Below are positions 1 to 9,133 of a stretch of 52,073 nt of DNA, one piece after another (the first letter of the stretch is position 1; each line of letters starts with the position of its first letter). The stretch is from Kiritimatiellia bacterium (GTDB lineage Bacteria > Verrucomicrobiota > Kiritimatiellia > RFP12 > DVOR01). The notes under the pieces were generated by a model. That model was not told the DNA's origin. It made no database searches and was given only the letters and a program-made list of their open reading frames with translations. Both the position numbers and the translations under genes were made by a program. Where the stretch lies: the NCBI GenBank assembly GCA_017531445.1, contig JAFXKZ010000002.1, positions 149,213 to 201,285 on the forward strand, given 5' to 3'.

Positions 1-2419
1 ATGCGGCTTGAAGTTGCGATCCCCAAAATGCCTCTTCGCCAATTTCACGTAACCCTTCAGGGAACTCCACCTTTTGAACAGACGACTCTTTAAACGCTCT
101 TTTGGCGATGCGCTTAATTGTCTTCGGCAACTCCACTTGAACTAAATGCTTATTTTGAGCAAAGGCGTTTGCTCCTATCTCCACAATAGGAATGCCTTTG
201 TGACTTTCAGGAATAACTAAGATTTTGGGAACTTCTACATCGTTCGCAAACCCTTTTACGATATACCCATCGTCCAATTTTTGAACAAGTACCCCCGCAT
301 CGAGTTGTTCAAGCGGCCCCAAATCTTTTGTAAAAACCCACGTTTCCCCATCCCAGTAACGCTCTAATTTTCCGCCAATATAAACATTGACATTAGCATA
401 CTTTGAATTCACCGCACTTGTTTCAAATTCGACCTTCCCCCCTGCAGGGAAAAATAAATCAAACGTTGCCGAAGAATCTGGTGACAATGTCCTATTACAA
501 AAATGAACCTGCGGCTGCTCAAAATAGGCTTTTAAATGAGAACCCTCACGCATATGGCTAAAAGCAAAACTCCTGACATCCTTCACCCCTAGAAATGTTG
601 CTTCTAGATTTCCAACACCCGCGAAAACCCCGGTAGACAAAACCTCTACTGATTTAGGGAAACGCAATATCCCACTCAAAGATGGTGTTCCCGTAATAAC
701 CCTTTCACCAACATCCATTACCCCTTCAGATAAATGTAACCGCTCTAATGGCGTATCTGCAAATGCATATGCCCCTAATTCTAAAACAGTGTTTGGCAAT
801 ATGGCAGACTTCAAGTGTGACCCTTGAAACGCACCACGTTCAACTGCTTGAAGTCCTGGCGCAAAGTAGACCCGTTGAACTGAGGAGTTTTTAAATGCAT
901 TTTTACCAACAACCCTTAAATTCTTCGGCAAAAAGACTTCACGAATGAGTTGATTTTCTTTAAATACGTCTTCACCGATTTCCCGAACAGGCAAGCCACC
1001 CAACGTCTCTGGAATGTGTAATATTAAACAAGCATTTCCTCCTAAAAATCGAGTAATCCGGCAACCACCATTGCAATGCACTGTAGCAAAAGGTTGATAA
1101 GCAAACCCACGCATTAGATATTGCACTTTTTTTGGCCAAAGCACCTCTGTCAACTGAAAACAATCAGAAAAAACTCTTGATGAGGCGGCATCAAATGATT
1201 CATTTCGCAAGTCTAATACACCCCGAAAATCTGGATGTACACGCGTTAACATCTTGATTGATGTACCATCTGGTTTTGTAGTTGTTTCCATCTTTAAATA
1301 AACAGAAGAATCTGTTTTAGGGAAAACAATCCCATCATGTAAATCTTGTCCTAAAGATTCACACACCTTGGCGGTTACTGGCCCTAAAAGTAAACCAATC
1401 CCTGCGATGACCGACGCGACAAGAGCGCCCAATCCGACCCAACGCTTTACTTTACGCTTACGAATCTGAGCAGGCATTTGTTCTAAAGCCTTGCCCAAAG
1501 CCGCCACACTCTCCCAACGCTCTTCAGGATTCGCACGCAAACACTTATGCAAAACCTCATCCCACAGGGGATCACATCCATATTCAGAAGGTGGCACTGC
1601 CCCATTTGTAAACATCTCACCCGTGAGCAATTGATAGGCCGTCACCCCTAACGCATATAAATCCGTCTGCACCGAAGGCGCATCCCCAGAAAGCAATTCT
1701 GGTGCCATATACTCACGCGTACCCAAAATCAAATGATACGCCGCCCCATCTCTGTCTACGCGTAAAGACAAACTCCGCGCACGCTGTTGGAGGACGTACT
1801 TCCGCAATGCGTGATCCTTCACCTTTGCCACGCCAAAATCCGCTATCACTGCATGACCATCTTCACGAATCAAAATATTGGCAGGCTTAATATCGCGATG
1901 CAAAATACCATTCCCAAAAGTATGCGCATGGTGCAATGCCGAACAAACATCCATCAAAAGCTGACGTATCACTTCAGGATTAATCCGCGACTTAGCCTTT
2001 CGTGCAAATTGATAAACATCCTCTAATGAGAGGCTCTTAAGCTCCTCTTTTGAAGAAATTGAAGGCGTGCGAAACCATTTCTCTCCCGAAAGAAGCGCCG
2101 TTGCTAACAACTCCTTACGACGCACACGCGGCATCGCCACATATTCCATCACAAAATAAGGAATCTGCCTCTCTTGGCTAACCTCCAATGTTTGAACAGA
2201 GACAATCCCCGGATGCGATAACTGCGCCATCACACGCGCTTCTTGAAAAAAACGATCTACCAAATCCCCCTGATCATCGCCCTCTAATGCCGTAATCGTC
2301 TTTAACGCAAAACGGCGATGAAGATTTTCATGCTCCACCTCATACACAGCACCCATTGCACCCACACCAATCTTGCGGATGATTCGATAGCCTCCGATGA
2401 TATCATCTTTTGCAAACAT
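1..2419 (-). CDS. PknB-type Ser/Thr protein kinase with transmembrane helix and BspA-like leucine-rich repeat ectodomain (3' end outside window)
   Basis: The visible 806 residues start with a complete Hanks-type kinase domain: glycine loop at residues 18-23, ATP-binding Lys40, catalytic motif HRDIKPAN at 174-181, DFG at 194-196 and MAPE at 238-241. A hydrophobic helix at about 328-347 follows a basic stretch, so the kinase should be cytoplasmic. The rest is a series of BspA/LRR_5-type repeats (patterns such as IGENAF, LPKTIKRIAKRAF) that would lie outside the membrane. The kinase has two insertions compared with small PknB proteins, at about 97-140 and 203-228. ATG at 2419 is preferred over ATG at 2425, because AGGA lies about 7 nt before the former and directly touches the latter. 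The frame is open to the window edge. The ligand and targets are unknown. Confidence 0.9.
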   Translation of the reverse strand, partial: MFAKDDIIGGYRIIRKIGVGAMGAVYEVEHENLHRRFALKTITALEGDDQGDLVDRFFQEARVMAQLSHPGIVSVQTLEVSQERQIPYFVMEYVAMPRVRRKELLATALLSGEKWFRTPSISSKEELKSLSLEDVYQFARKAKSRINPEVIRQLLMDVCSALHHAHTFGNGILHRDIKPANILIREDGHAVIADFGVAKVKDHALRKYVLQQRARSLSLRVDRDGAAYHLILGTREYMAPELLSGDAPSVQTDLYALGVTAYQLLTGEMFTNGAVPPSEYGCDPLWDEVLHKCLRANPEERWESVAALGKALEQMPAQIRKRKVKRWVGLGALVASVIAGIGLLLGPVTAKVCESLGQDLHDGIVFPKTDSSVYLKMETTTKPDGTSIKMLTRVHPDFRGVLDLRNESFDAASSRVFSDCFQLTEVLWPKKVQYLMRGFAYQPFATVHCNGGCRITRFLGGNACLILHIPETLGGLPVREIGEDVFKENQLIREVFLPKNLRVVGKNAFKNSSVQRVYFAPGLQAVERGAFQGSHLKSAILPNTVLELGAYAFADTPLERLHLSEGVMDVGERVITGTPSLSGILRFPKSVEVLSTGVFAGVGNLEATFLGVKDVRSFAFSHMREGSHLKAYFEQPQVHFCNRTLSPDSSATFDLFFPAGGKVEFETSAVNSKYANVNVYIGGKLERYWDGETWVFTKDLGPLEQLDAGVLVQKLDDGYIVKGFANDVEVPKILVIPESHKGIPIVEIGANAFAQNKHLVQVELPKTIKRIAKRAFKESSVQKVEFPEGLREIGEEAFWGSQLQAA

Positions 2420-2425
2420 GTTCAT

Positions 2426-3280
2426 TTCCTAGAGCTATTACACAAACGAATGAATACCCTCTACGTATGAAATCCCATGCATACGCGCATATGTATGTAC
2501 CATATTATGTCACAACCTATATATTTAAAACAACTGAAAACTCCATGTATTACCCCTACGTGTTATGTCATAGTAATTTCAAGTTTTCAACTGTTTTGTA
2601 CTATTTGGGGCATTAAATAAATTATTGCGGGGTAAATGCTTATTTCAATAATATTGTGCGGCGGAAAATGCTGTTCCTAAATAGTACAATTTGTACTAAT
2701 TTCACTGGTTCTACTTGCCCAGAAAAAATAGTACCAAGTGCTAGAAAACTCTAATTTCTATAGTGCAATATGTGCGATGAAAGAAGGACGTAACGATAAT
2801 CTATTGGAGAGGCCCCGCTGAAAGAGTGCGGTAATGTCGGCGAAGTTGGAGCACAACATGGGCGATAGTTACCGGGCCACTTCGCCCATGTTGCAGGCGT
2901 GTTTCGCCCTGATTCAAAATATGGTATCAGGGGATGCTGTCTGCTGGCCGTTTAAGGGGAACGCGCATACACACAAATGCGACTTTTGAGAAAAAGGGAG
3001 GTCGGTCACAACTCTATGGAGAAAAACATGGAGTAGAGGTGTAATAGCGAGTCACACCGTGCGGTTACGAAGAGTATTTTCCCAAATGGGATGGAAAAAC
3101 CGCGTAAATATTATTGTAGGCAATTCATAGTGTAATTGTCGCGGTAAGGGAAAGTTTCGCGCTGTGAAAGCGAATGGAAGCATTTCTTTTTAATAAAACT
3201 AACCTGTTGTAAAATGAACAGGATAAGATGTGAACTTGAGGGTTTGGAGCGTTTTTCGCTGTGAGCGGTTGCGCAAAGGT
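2426..3280. other. 855-bp divergent intergenic region
   Basis: This gap lies between the divergently transcribed kinase gene and potA. The first 200 bp next to the kinase gene are A+T-rich, and a TAATAT box near 2504 could serve that gene. The middle holds phased array 1 (2832-2915). The remainder, about 2930-3280, has no credible ORF; it contains purine-rich stretches but no RNA family that I recognise. Short ORFs in the region lack ribosome binding sites and recognisable protein content. Confidence 0.6.
2832..2915. repeat. 22-bp phased palindrome array 1 (four units)
   Basis: Cores start at 2837 (TCGGCGA), 2859 (TGGGCGA), 2882 (TCGCCCA) and 2904 (TCGCCCT), giving steps of 22, 23 and 22 bp. 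Units 2 and 3 are reverse complements and form a perfect 12-bp inverted repeat (2854-2865 with 2882-2893) around a 16-nt loop. Flanks follow the family pattern, for example CAACA before and TGTTG after the core. The array lies about 410 bp from the kinase start and about 370 bp from the pot promoter. Confidence 0.85.
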
Positions 3281-3309
3281 TTGCGTAATCAATGACGGTG
3301 TGTTATGAT
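3281..3309 (+). promoter_or_regulatory. Promoter of potABCD
   Basis: TTGCGT at 3281-3286 and TATGAT at 3304-3309 are separated by exactly 17 bp. TGT precedes the -10 hexamer, giving an extended -10 box. Predicted transcription start is near 3316, about 65 nt upstream of the potA ATG. Confidence 0.65.
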
Positions 3310-3381
3310 TTGCACTCTTTTAAGGACGTGAAAGCGTTCGTTCGCAGATTGTTTTTGACCCAACAGGAGTGTATTCCAAAG

Positions 3382-4515
3382 ATGGAAATCCTGCGTTTTG
3401 AGAATGTTACCAAGCGGTATGGGAAAAATACCGTGTTGGATAATGTGACCCTTTCGATTGGGGCGGGCGAGGTGTTCTCTTTGCTCGGGCCGAGCGGGTG
3501 CGGTAAAACGACGCTCTTGCGTATCTGCGGTGGATTTGAAAGACCGGATTCCGGGCGCGTCATTTTGGATGGCGTTGATATCACTGAATTGCCGCCGAAT
3601 CGCCGGGAGGTGCGGACAGTTTTTCAGAATTATGCACTTTTCCCGCATATGACCGTTTGGGAAAACATTGCCTTTGGGTTGAAAGCTAATGGTGTTGATT
3701 CGGCAAAAATAGCCAAAGAAGTGCCGAAGTATCTGGAATTGGTGCAGTTGTCCGGCTTTGAACATCGCAAGCCGCTTCAATTATCCGGAGGTCAGCGTCA
3801 GCGCGTGGCAATTGCGCGTGCATTGGTCAGCAAGCCGAAAGTGCTTTTGCTGGATGAACCGTTGGCAGCCTTGGATTTGAAATTGCGTCAACGGATGTTG
3901 ATTGAGTTGGATACATTACATGACGATGTGGGGATTACCTTTCTTTTCGTGACGCATGATCAGCAGGAAGCGATGAGTATCAGCGATCATATCGCGGTGT
4001 TGCGTGGCGGTCACGTAGAGCAAATCGGCACGCCGCCGGAATTGTATGAAGCTCCCAAAACGAGTTTTGTTGCGGCATTCATCGGGGATACCAATTTCTT
4101 CCCCGGTACTGTGCGGCATAATGAAGGGGATTATTGCGATTTGGAAATCGAGGATTTCCCGACCTTGCGCCTTTACAATGATAAGCGTATTCCTGAGGGT
4201 GGAAGTGTGCACATCAGCATTCGCCCTGAGAAGTTCATGATTTCGCTTGATCGTCCGGAACAATTAAACCCTCGGACCAACCTTTTGCAGGGCACGGTAG
4301 AGGACGTGATTTATCTCGGTGCACATACACGTTATTGGGTGCGTATCAATGATTGGCGGGTTGCGGTAGTGAAGCAACACTACGGGTATGCACTTGATGA
4401 ACGCCGCATCACTTGGGGTGACAAGGTGTGGTTGCGCTTCGAAGCGGATAATGCCTATATGCTTGATCGCTATGCAGAGGCCGACGAGAATCTCCGGGTG
4501 TTGCCGGATCTCTAA
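3382..4515 (+). CDS. potA: Spermidine/putrescine ABC transporter ATPase PotA
   Basis: The ATPase of a polyamine importer, 377 residues, close to the usual PotA length of about 378. Walker A (GPSGCGKTT), Q-loop (VFQNYALFPH), ABC signature (LSGGQRQRV), Walker B (VLLLDEP) and H-loop (VTHD) are all present, followed by a C-terminal TOBE-type region from about residue 230. The frame is open upstream to 3292, but the conserved N-terminus MEILRFENVTKRYG begins at the ATG at 3382, with AGGAG about 12 nt ahead. It is first in the operon potABCD, followed 17 nt later by potB. Confidence 0.93.
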   Translation: MEILRFENVTKRYGKNTVLDNVTLSIGAGEVFSLLGPSGCGKTTLLRICGGFERPDSGRVILDGVDITELPPNRREVRTVFQNYALFPHMTVWENIAFGLKANGVDSAKIAKEVPKYLELVQLSGFEHRKPLQLSGGQRQRVAIARALVSKPKVLLLDEPLAALDLKLRQRMLIELDTLHDDVGITFLFVTHDQQEAMSISDHIAVLRGGHVEQIGTPPELYEAPKTSFVAAFIGDTNFFPGTVRHNEGDYCDLEIEDFPTLRLYNDKRIPEGGSVHISIRPEKFMISLDRPEQLNPRTNLLQGTVEDVIYLGAHTRYWVRINDWRVAVVKQHYGYALDERRITWGDKVWLRFEADNAYMLDRYAEADENLRVLPDL

Positions 4516-4532
4516 TCAGTGGAGATGCCGCC

Positions 4533-5408
4533 ATGTTGTTCAAAAAAACGTCCAACTTTTTTGTCGGCTTGCCCACGTTTGTTTGGCTGTTGCTATTCTA
4601 TGCACTCCCTGTGCTCATCGTGTTTTTTCTTGCGTTCAAACCGGTAGATTCTGCTGGTGGTATCGGTGCCGGATGGACGCTTTCAACGTTGAAAGAATTG
4701 GGAAATCCGAATTATCCGGCAATTATCTGGCGCACGTTTTGGTTGGGAATCGTTTCAACGGTCATTTGTATTGCCGCAGCAGTGCCAATCAGTTACTACC
4801 TTTCGCGAATGTCAAATCAATTGCGAAATGTCTTTTTGATGCTGATTATCGTTCCCTTTTGGACAAATTTTCTTATACGTATTTACGCTTGGCGCGTCTT
4901 CCTTCACTCCGATGGCGTTTTCAAACATTTGTTGATGTTCGTTGGGCTTGCCGATGAATCAACCGTGCTGCTCTATAATCAGTGGGCTGTGCTCACCGTG
5001 ATGGTTTATACCTACATCCCATTTGCGGTGTTGCCGATTTACGCCGTTGCCGAGAAGTTCGACTTCTCGCTTTTGGATGCCGCCAAAGACTTGGGGGCCG
5101 GTTCGTTTCATGCCTTTCGCCGTGTCTTTTTGCCCGGCATTATGAAAGGGGTGTGGACAGCGGTGATGGTTGTTTTAATTCCTGCTTTCGGTGCATATCT
5201 GATACCAGATCTGGTGGGTGGCCCTACGAGTGAACTGGTAGGTGACAAAATCGCGCAGCGCGTTTTTGTTGATCGTAATCTGCCACATGCCAGTGCATTG
5301 TCGGCATTGTTGATGTTGGCGGTATTTCTTCCGCTTGTCGGTACGCTGTGGATTCGTAAATTGAAGCAACGCAATGTTGAGCGGAGGGACGCAGATGCGC
5401 GGAGCTAA
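4533..5408 (+). CDS. potB: Spermidine/putrescine ABC transporter permease PotB
   Basis: A 291-residue inner-membrane permease with six hydrophobic segments and the importer EAA-type loop (DAAKDLGAGSFHAFRRV, about residues 181-198) that docks onto the ATPase. The N-terminus (FVGLPTFVWLLLFYALP) and the segment PFWTNFLIRIYAW are typical of PotB. GGAGA stands 7 nt before the ATG. The 3' end overlaps potC by 14 nt, which suggests translational coupling and stoichiometric assembly with PotC. Confidence 0.92.
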   Translation: MLFKKTSNFFVGLPTFVWLLLFYALPVLIVFFLAFKPVDSAGGIGAGWTLSTLKELGNPNYPAIIWRTFWLGIVSTVICIAAAVPISYYLSRMSNQLRNVFLMLIIVPFWTNFLIRIYAWRVFLHSDGVFKHLLMFVGLADESTVLLYNQWAVLTVMVYTYIPFAVLPIYAVAEKFDFSLLDAAKDLGAGSFHAFRRVFLPGIMKGVWTAVMVVLIPAFGAYLIPDLVGGPTSELVGDKIAQRVFVDRNLPHASALSALLMLAVFLPLVGTLWIRKLKQRNVERRDADARS

Positions 5409-6231
5409 CGGTAGAAGCCGCTTCCCACTTTTCGTCACATTGTTGACGCTGATTTTCCTTTACACACCGCTAATCGTGGTGGCAGTTGCGTCGTTCAATG
5501 CGAGTAAATATGGTGGAGCATGGACTGGTTTTTCATTAAAGTGGTATGAACGTCTTTTCCAAGATCGTGCAATTTGGGAAGCCTTGGTTAATACGCTTGT
5601 CATCGCATTGATTGCTACGGTTGTTTCCACACTGCTGGGCACTTTGGCCGCATTGGCACTGCACCGTAGTAGAAGCCGCTTCAAGGGTGTCTATTCGGCA
5701 CTAGTGCATACACCATTGGTAGTGCCTGATATTTTGCAGGGTATCGGACTGCTGTTACTCTTTGTTACGGTGCTCTCCACGTTCGGTGAATGGATCCGAA
5801 GAACGTTTGGGCTTGAGTGTGGTTTGGGGATGACCACGATTGTTATTGCGCATATTACGTTTTGTTTGAGTTACGTGACGATGGTTGTGTTGGGGCGGTT
5901 GCAAGAGTTTGACCGCTCGATGATTGAAGCTGCTCAAGACCTTGGGGCGAGCGGGTTTTATACATTTTTCCGCGTCACTTTACCCATTATTTCTCCGGGT
6001 ATCATCGCCGGAGCCCTTTTCGCATTTACGCTTTCAATTGATGATTTCGTGATAACATTTTTTGTAAAAGGGGCAGGGGACACAACGTTGCCTATTTACA
6101 TTCAGAGTGCAATGCGTCGCGGTACGCCGGCGGTAATCAACGCATTGTCTGTTATTTTCCTTCTAATGACCTTTGTATTGGTCTTTATTACACAACGCCT
6201 TCTCATGGATAAAAAGGAGACGCAAAAATGA
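5395..6231 (+). CDS. potC: Spermidine/putrescine ABC transporter permease PotC
   Basis: The second permease, 278 residues with six membrane segments and the EAA loop EAAQDLGASGFYTFFRV. An upstream in-frame ATG exists at 5374, but GGAGG sits 7 nt before the ATG at 5395 and the protein from there has normal PotC length. It overlaps the end of potB by 14 nt and the start of potD by 4 nt (ATGA). The pattern SIDDFVITFFVKG is typical of polyamine-type permeases. Confidence 0.92.
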   Translation: MRGANGRSRFPLFVTLLTLIFLYTPLIVVAVASFNASKYGGAWTGFSLKWYERLFQDRAIWEALVNTLVIALIATVVSTLLGTLAALALHRSRSRFKGVYSALVHTPLVVPDILQGIGLLLLFVTVLSTFGEWIRRTFGLECGLGMTTIVIAHITFCLSYVTMVVLGRLQEFDRSMIEAAQDLGASGFYTFFRVTLPIISPGIIAGALFAFTLSIDDFVITFFVKGAGDTTLPIYIQSAMRRGTPAVINALSVIFLLMTFVLVFITQRLLMDKKETQK

Positions 6232-7277
6232 AACAACGCACTTGTCTGCGCGGATTGTTCGTTGGATTATCGCTGTTCGCTCTGCTGGGACTCACCGCAT
6301 GCGGCGAACCGAAAGAAACGCTTCACATCTACAATTGGGGCGACTACATTTCTGAAGAGGTGCTGAGACAATTCGAAAAAGAGTTTAATTGTGAAGTGCA
6401 GCTTGATGTTTTTGACTCCAATGAAGCCATGTATGCCAAGTTGAAAGCGGGCGCGAGCGGTTATGACATCCTGGTGCCTTCGTCGTATATGGCAAAGTTG
6501 ATGCTCTCCCAAGAGATGATTCAGCCGATTGATCTTGAGCAACTTCCAAATGTGAAGCAGTATTATGATCGTTCATATGCACAGCTGGCGATTGATTCGG
6601 AATTGAAATACTCTGTTCCGTATTTCGTCAGTTTTGTTGGGATTGGTTATGATACTGAGCGCGTAAAAGACTTCAAACCGACATGGCATATGTTCGAGCG
6701 TGAAGATATTCATCGGCGCTGTTCGCTTTTGAATGATCAGCGTGAAGTGATGGGAAGTGCTCTGAAGACACTCGGATTTGACGCTAATTCTACCGATCAG
6801 GCGCAGATTGATGCAGCGGTTGAACTGGTGAAAACATGGAAACGGAATATTGCCAAGTTTGACGTGGATGATGCCAAACGAGCACTTGCCTCCGGTGAAT
6901 TCTTCCTGATTCATACCTACAATGGGGATATGTTGCAGGTCTCGATGGAAAAGCCATCTGTGGCCTTTGTGATTCCTGAAGAAGGGTCTACGGTGACATT
7001 TGATAACTTTGTCATTCATAAGAACAGCACGAATGTCGCTTTGGCGCATCAGTTCATTAACTTTATGTATCGTCCTGAAATTGCTGCTGCCAATATGGAT
7101 GAAATCATGTATGTCGCACCTCATACAACGGCGGTAACGATGGTAAATGAAAAGCTTCGTTCCAATCCGGCGTTTTCGATTCCGGCGGAAGTGCGTGCCC
7201 GTTGCTCGCCGTTGTGTGATTTAGGCGAGGAAAATATCCGCTATATCAAGGCGTGGGATCGTATCCGAGCAGAGTAA
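6228..7277 (+). CDS. potD: Spermidine/putrescine-binding lipoprotein PotD
   Basis: The substrate-binding protein, 349 residues. It begins with a lipoprotein signal peptide whose lipobox is LTAC, with Cys at about residue 25, so it is probably membrane-anchored rather than freely periplasmic. The mature part starts with LHIYNWGDYISEEVLRQFE, the standard PotD opening, and contains LLNDQREVMGSALKTLG, which corresponds to the polyamine-site region of the family. ATG overlaps the potC stop as ATGA. It is last in the operon and is followed by a strong terminator. Confidence 0.93.
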   Translation: MKQRTCLRGLFVGLSLFALLGLTACGEPKETLHIYNWGDYISEEVLRQFEKEFNCEVQLDVFDSNEAMYAKLKAGASGYDILVPSSYMAKLMLSQEMIQPIDLEQLPNVKQYYDRSYAQLAIDSELKYSVPYFVSFVGIGYDTERVKDFKPTWHMFEREDIHRRCSLLNDQREVMGSALKTLGFDANSTDQAQIDAAVELVKTWKRNIAKFDVDDAKRALASGEFFLIHTYNGDMLQVSMEKPSVAFVIPEEGSTVTFDNFVIHKNSTNVALAHQFINFMYRPEIAAANMDEIMYVAPHTTAVTMVNEKLRSNPAFSIPAEVRARCSPLCDLGEENIRYIKAWDRIRAE

Positions 7278-7297
7278 ACGAACGTTTTCAGCGGAAT

Positions 7298-7337
7298 AAT
7301 TAAAAGAGCCTTGCAGACGTGCAAGGCTCTTTTAATT
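7298..7337. terminator. Bidirectional intrinsic terminator between potD and the rubredoxin gene
   Basis: A perfect 18-bp stem with the 4-nt loop GACG. The outer stem is A/T-only, so each strand reads a G+C-rich hairpin followed by a T-run. It lies 20 nt after the potD stop and 15 nt from the rubredoxin stop, and should terminate both converging transcripts. Confidence 0.92.
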
Positions 7338-7352
7338 GGTTGGGTGCTTTGA

Positions 7353-7487
7353 TTAAGCAGCTGCGAAATCGTCTTTACCAACGCCGCAGGTGGGGCAAAC
7401 CCAATCCTCAGGCAACTGGTCAAAAGGGATACCGTCATTTTCGGCAGGGTCATAGACGTAACCGCATACTTGGCAAACGTAATTCAT
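7353..7487 (-). CDS. Short-loop rubredoxin
   Basis: A 44-residue protein with the two iron-binding knuckles CQVCGY (Cys5, Cys8) and CPTCG (Cys31, Cys34), plus the conserved YVYDP and LPEDWVCP segments. It is a one-electron carrier with a single Fe(Cys)4 centre, presumably cytoplasmic and typical of anaerobes. About 7-8 residues are missing from the loop between YDPAENDG and PFDQLPEDW compared with the usual 52-54-residue rubredoxins; a comparable deletion is known in the short Desulfovibrio desulfuricans protein. AGGAGT lies 6-7 nt before the ATG. It has its own promoter and terminator, so it is likely monocistronic. Confidence 0.93.
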   Translation of the reverse strand: MNYVCQVCGYVYDPAENDGIPFDQLPEDWVCPTCGVGKDDFAAA

Positions 7488-7522
7488 GTTCTCACTCCTG
7501 TTAGGTTGTTTAAGATGTTGTA

Positions 7523-7551
7523 ATGATAACAAAACGTCTTTGTTTTGTCTA
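7523..7551 (-). promoter_or_regulatory. Promoter of the rubredoxin gene
   Basis: On the minus strand TAGACA (7551-7546) and TATCAT (7528-7523) are 17 bp apart, each one mismatch from consensus. The start of transcription would be near 7516, about 29 nt before the ATG. Confidence 0.65.
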
Positions 7552-7579
7552 GAGAAAACAATATTAAATAAAATAATTA

Positions 7580-8872
7580 TTAGGGGTGTTCAATGATTTC
7601 ATAGACCCGCTTGCTTTTAGGTGCTGGCGCATCTGCAATGGTAATAGCCTGATAAATTTGTTCAGCTGCCTGCGCCAAACAGGTTTCTGTGCTTGCGCAG
7701 AGTGTGCAGAGCCGATCTCCTTTTGCTATCGCTTCTCCTTGTTGAACAAGGTGTTCAATACCTGCTGCCGGATCGGGGGTGTCGCTTACTTTTACGCGGC
7801 CTGCCCCAAGTGTTAAGGCGATTTTACCAATTTTTTCGGCATGAACTGAGGTTACAAAACCACTGTTTTTTGCATAGATTGTCTTTGTGCAGGCGGGCTT
7901 TGGGAGGGGGGCTTCCGGATTGCCGCCTTGGGCATGGCACATTTTTTGGAAGATCTCCATCGCTTTGCCATTTTTCAAAAGTGTTTCAGCATATTCATAT
8001 GCTTGTTCCGGTGTGTCAAAAAGTTTGGCAGCGTTTGCCATATGTGCCGCTTCAAGTAACGTCAGATGGCGCACGTCTTCCGGACCTTCGCCGCGAAGGA
8101 TTTCCAAAGACTCTTTGACTTCAAGCGCATTTCCTACTGTTCTTCCAAGGGGTTGATTCATGTCGGTAATCAATGCCCTGCAGGTGCGTCCGAGTGTTTG
8201 CCCGGTTGTAATCAGGTGGTGGGCGAGTGATCGGGCTTCAGGAAGCGACTTCATGAAAGCTCCATTTCCGACTTTTACATCAAAAAGGAGCGTATCGGCA
8301 CCTTCGGCCAGCTTTTTACTCATGATGGAAGCGGTAATTAACGGAATGCTTGGCACAGTGCCGGTGACGTCTCTTAATGCGTAAAGTCTCCGATCTGCAG
8401 GTGCCAAGGTCTCTGTTTGCCCGATCATACAACAGCCGATTGTTTCGGTGAGGCGTTTGAATTCTGTAATGGAAAGATGCACATTGAAGCCAGGAATGCT
8501 TTCCAGTTTGTCGAGCGTGCCGCCGGTAATTCCCAATCCCCGTCCGGAAATCATTGGTACGGCGAGCCCTAAAGCCGCACACAATGGCGCAAGCGGGATG
8601 GAGATTTTATCACCGATCCCGCCTGTGGAATGTTTATCTGCCGTAGGTCGATTGAGATGAAATGCAATTGTTTCGCCGGAGTGGAGCATGGCGTCGGTGA
8701 GAATTGCAATTTCTGAATCGGTCATTCCATTCAGATAAACCGCCATCAGCCACGCGGCAATTTGATAGTCCGGCAACGTTTGGTTTGTGACACCGGCAAT
8801 CCATTCGCGCAAATCAACCTCGCTATGCGTTTTTTTGTCGCGCTTTTCTTCGATAAACCATTGTGGAATCAT
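7580..8872 (-). CDS. Pyrimidine-nucleoside (thymidine) phosphorylase
   Basis: Catalyses phosphorolysis of thymidine/uridine to the base and (deoxy)ribose-1-phosphate in nucleoside salvage. The protein has 430 residues, close to the 433-434 usual for bacterial pyrimidine-nucleoside phosphorylase. It shows [10 protein letters not shown] for phosphate binding, the family signature [17 protein letters not shown] and the C-terminal alpha/beta domain. The ATG at 8872 is chosen because GGAGG sits 7 nt upstream; the frame is open further upstream to 8932 without family content. Sequence alone cannot separate Pdp (broad) from DeoA (thymidine-specific). It is transcribed alone from an extended -10 promoter that lies just beside phased array 2. 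Confidence 0.9.
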   Translation of the reverse strand: MIPQWFIEEKRDKKTHSEVDLREWIAGVTNQTLPDYQIAAWLMAVYLNGMTDSEIAILTDAMLHSGETIAFHLNRPTADKHSTGGIGDKISIPLAPLCAALGLAVPMISGRGLGITGGTLDKLESIPGFNVHLSITEFKRLTETIGCCMIGQTETLAPADRRLYALRDVTGTVPSIPLITASIMSKKLAEGADTLLFDVKVGNGAFMKSLPEARSLAHHLITTGQTLGRTCRALITDMNQPLGRTVGNALEVKESLEILRGEGPEDVRHLTLLEAAHMANAAKLFDTPEQAYEYAETLLKNGKAMEIFQKMCHAQGGNPEAPLPKPACTKTIYAKNSGFVTSVHAEKIGKIALTLGAGRVKVSDTPDPAAGIEHLVQQGEAIAKGDRLCTLCASTETCLAQAAEQIYQAITIADAPAPKSKRVYEIIEHP

Positions 8873-8922
8873 CCGAAGACCTCCTCTTCTTTTACTGGGA
8901 TGATGTTGCACCTTCCAAAGGG

Positions 8923-8931
8923 AGTATATCA
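8923..8931 (-). promoter_or_regulatory. Extended -10 promoter of the nucleoside phosphorylase gene
   Basis: The minus strand reads TGATATACT, an extended -10 box without a good -35. Predicted start is near 8916, about 44 nt before the ATG. The first unit of phased array 2 begins only 34 bp upstream of this box. Confidence 0.5.
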
Positions 8932-8964
8932 CATTTGTAATTGCCGGGCACGCGGATTGTTATT

Positions 8965-9069
8965 CCGTCTCGCCAAATGTGCTTTTGAGTATCGGCGAGA
9001 CTGCGCTTCAAGGTCGCCGATAATGAAGCGGCACATGGGCGAGATTGGTTTACGCTATCGCCCATGTTG
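8965..9069. repeat. 22-bp phased palindrome array 2 (five units)
   Basis: Cores start at 8970 (TCGCCAA), 8992 (TCGGCGA), 9014 (TCGCCGA), 9036 (TGGGCGA) and 9058 (TCGCCCA). All four steps are exactly 22 bp. Units 2 and 3 form TATCGGCGA-N15-TCGCCGATA, and units 4 and 5 a 10-bp inverted repeat, also around 15 nt. Units 1 and 2 can alternatively pair (GTCTCGCC with GGCGAGAC). The array lies between the VWA-TPR gene end and the phosphorylase promoter. No ordinary terminator is seen after the VWA-TPR gene. Confidence 0.9.
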
Positions 9070-9133
9070 CTTACAGTGTTTCCTGGGCTTCAGATTTCGG
9101 TCTTGCCTGTAGGGATTTTTTTATGGAACGCAG

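Noticed and set aside
2930..3280. Riboswitch or structured RNA upstream of potA
   Set aside because: Predicted promoter lies downstream of most of this sequence and I recognise no consensus fold.
7693..8118. Plus-strand ORFs opposite the phosphorylase gene
   Set aside because: Antisense shadows of a conserved enzyme with no domain content.
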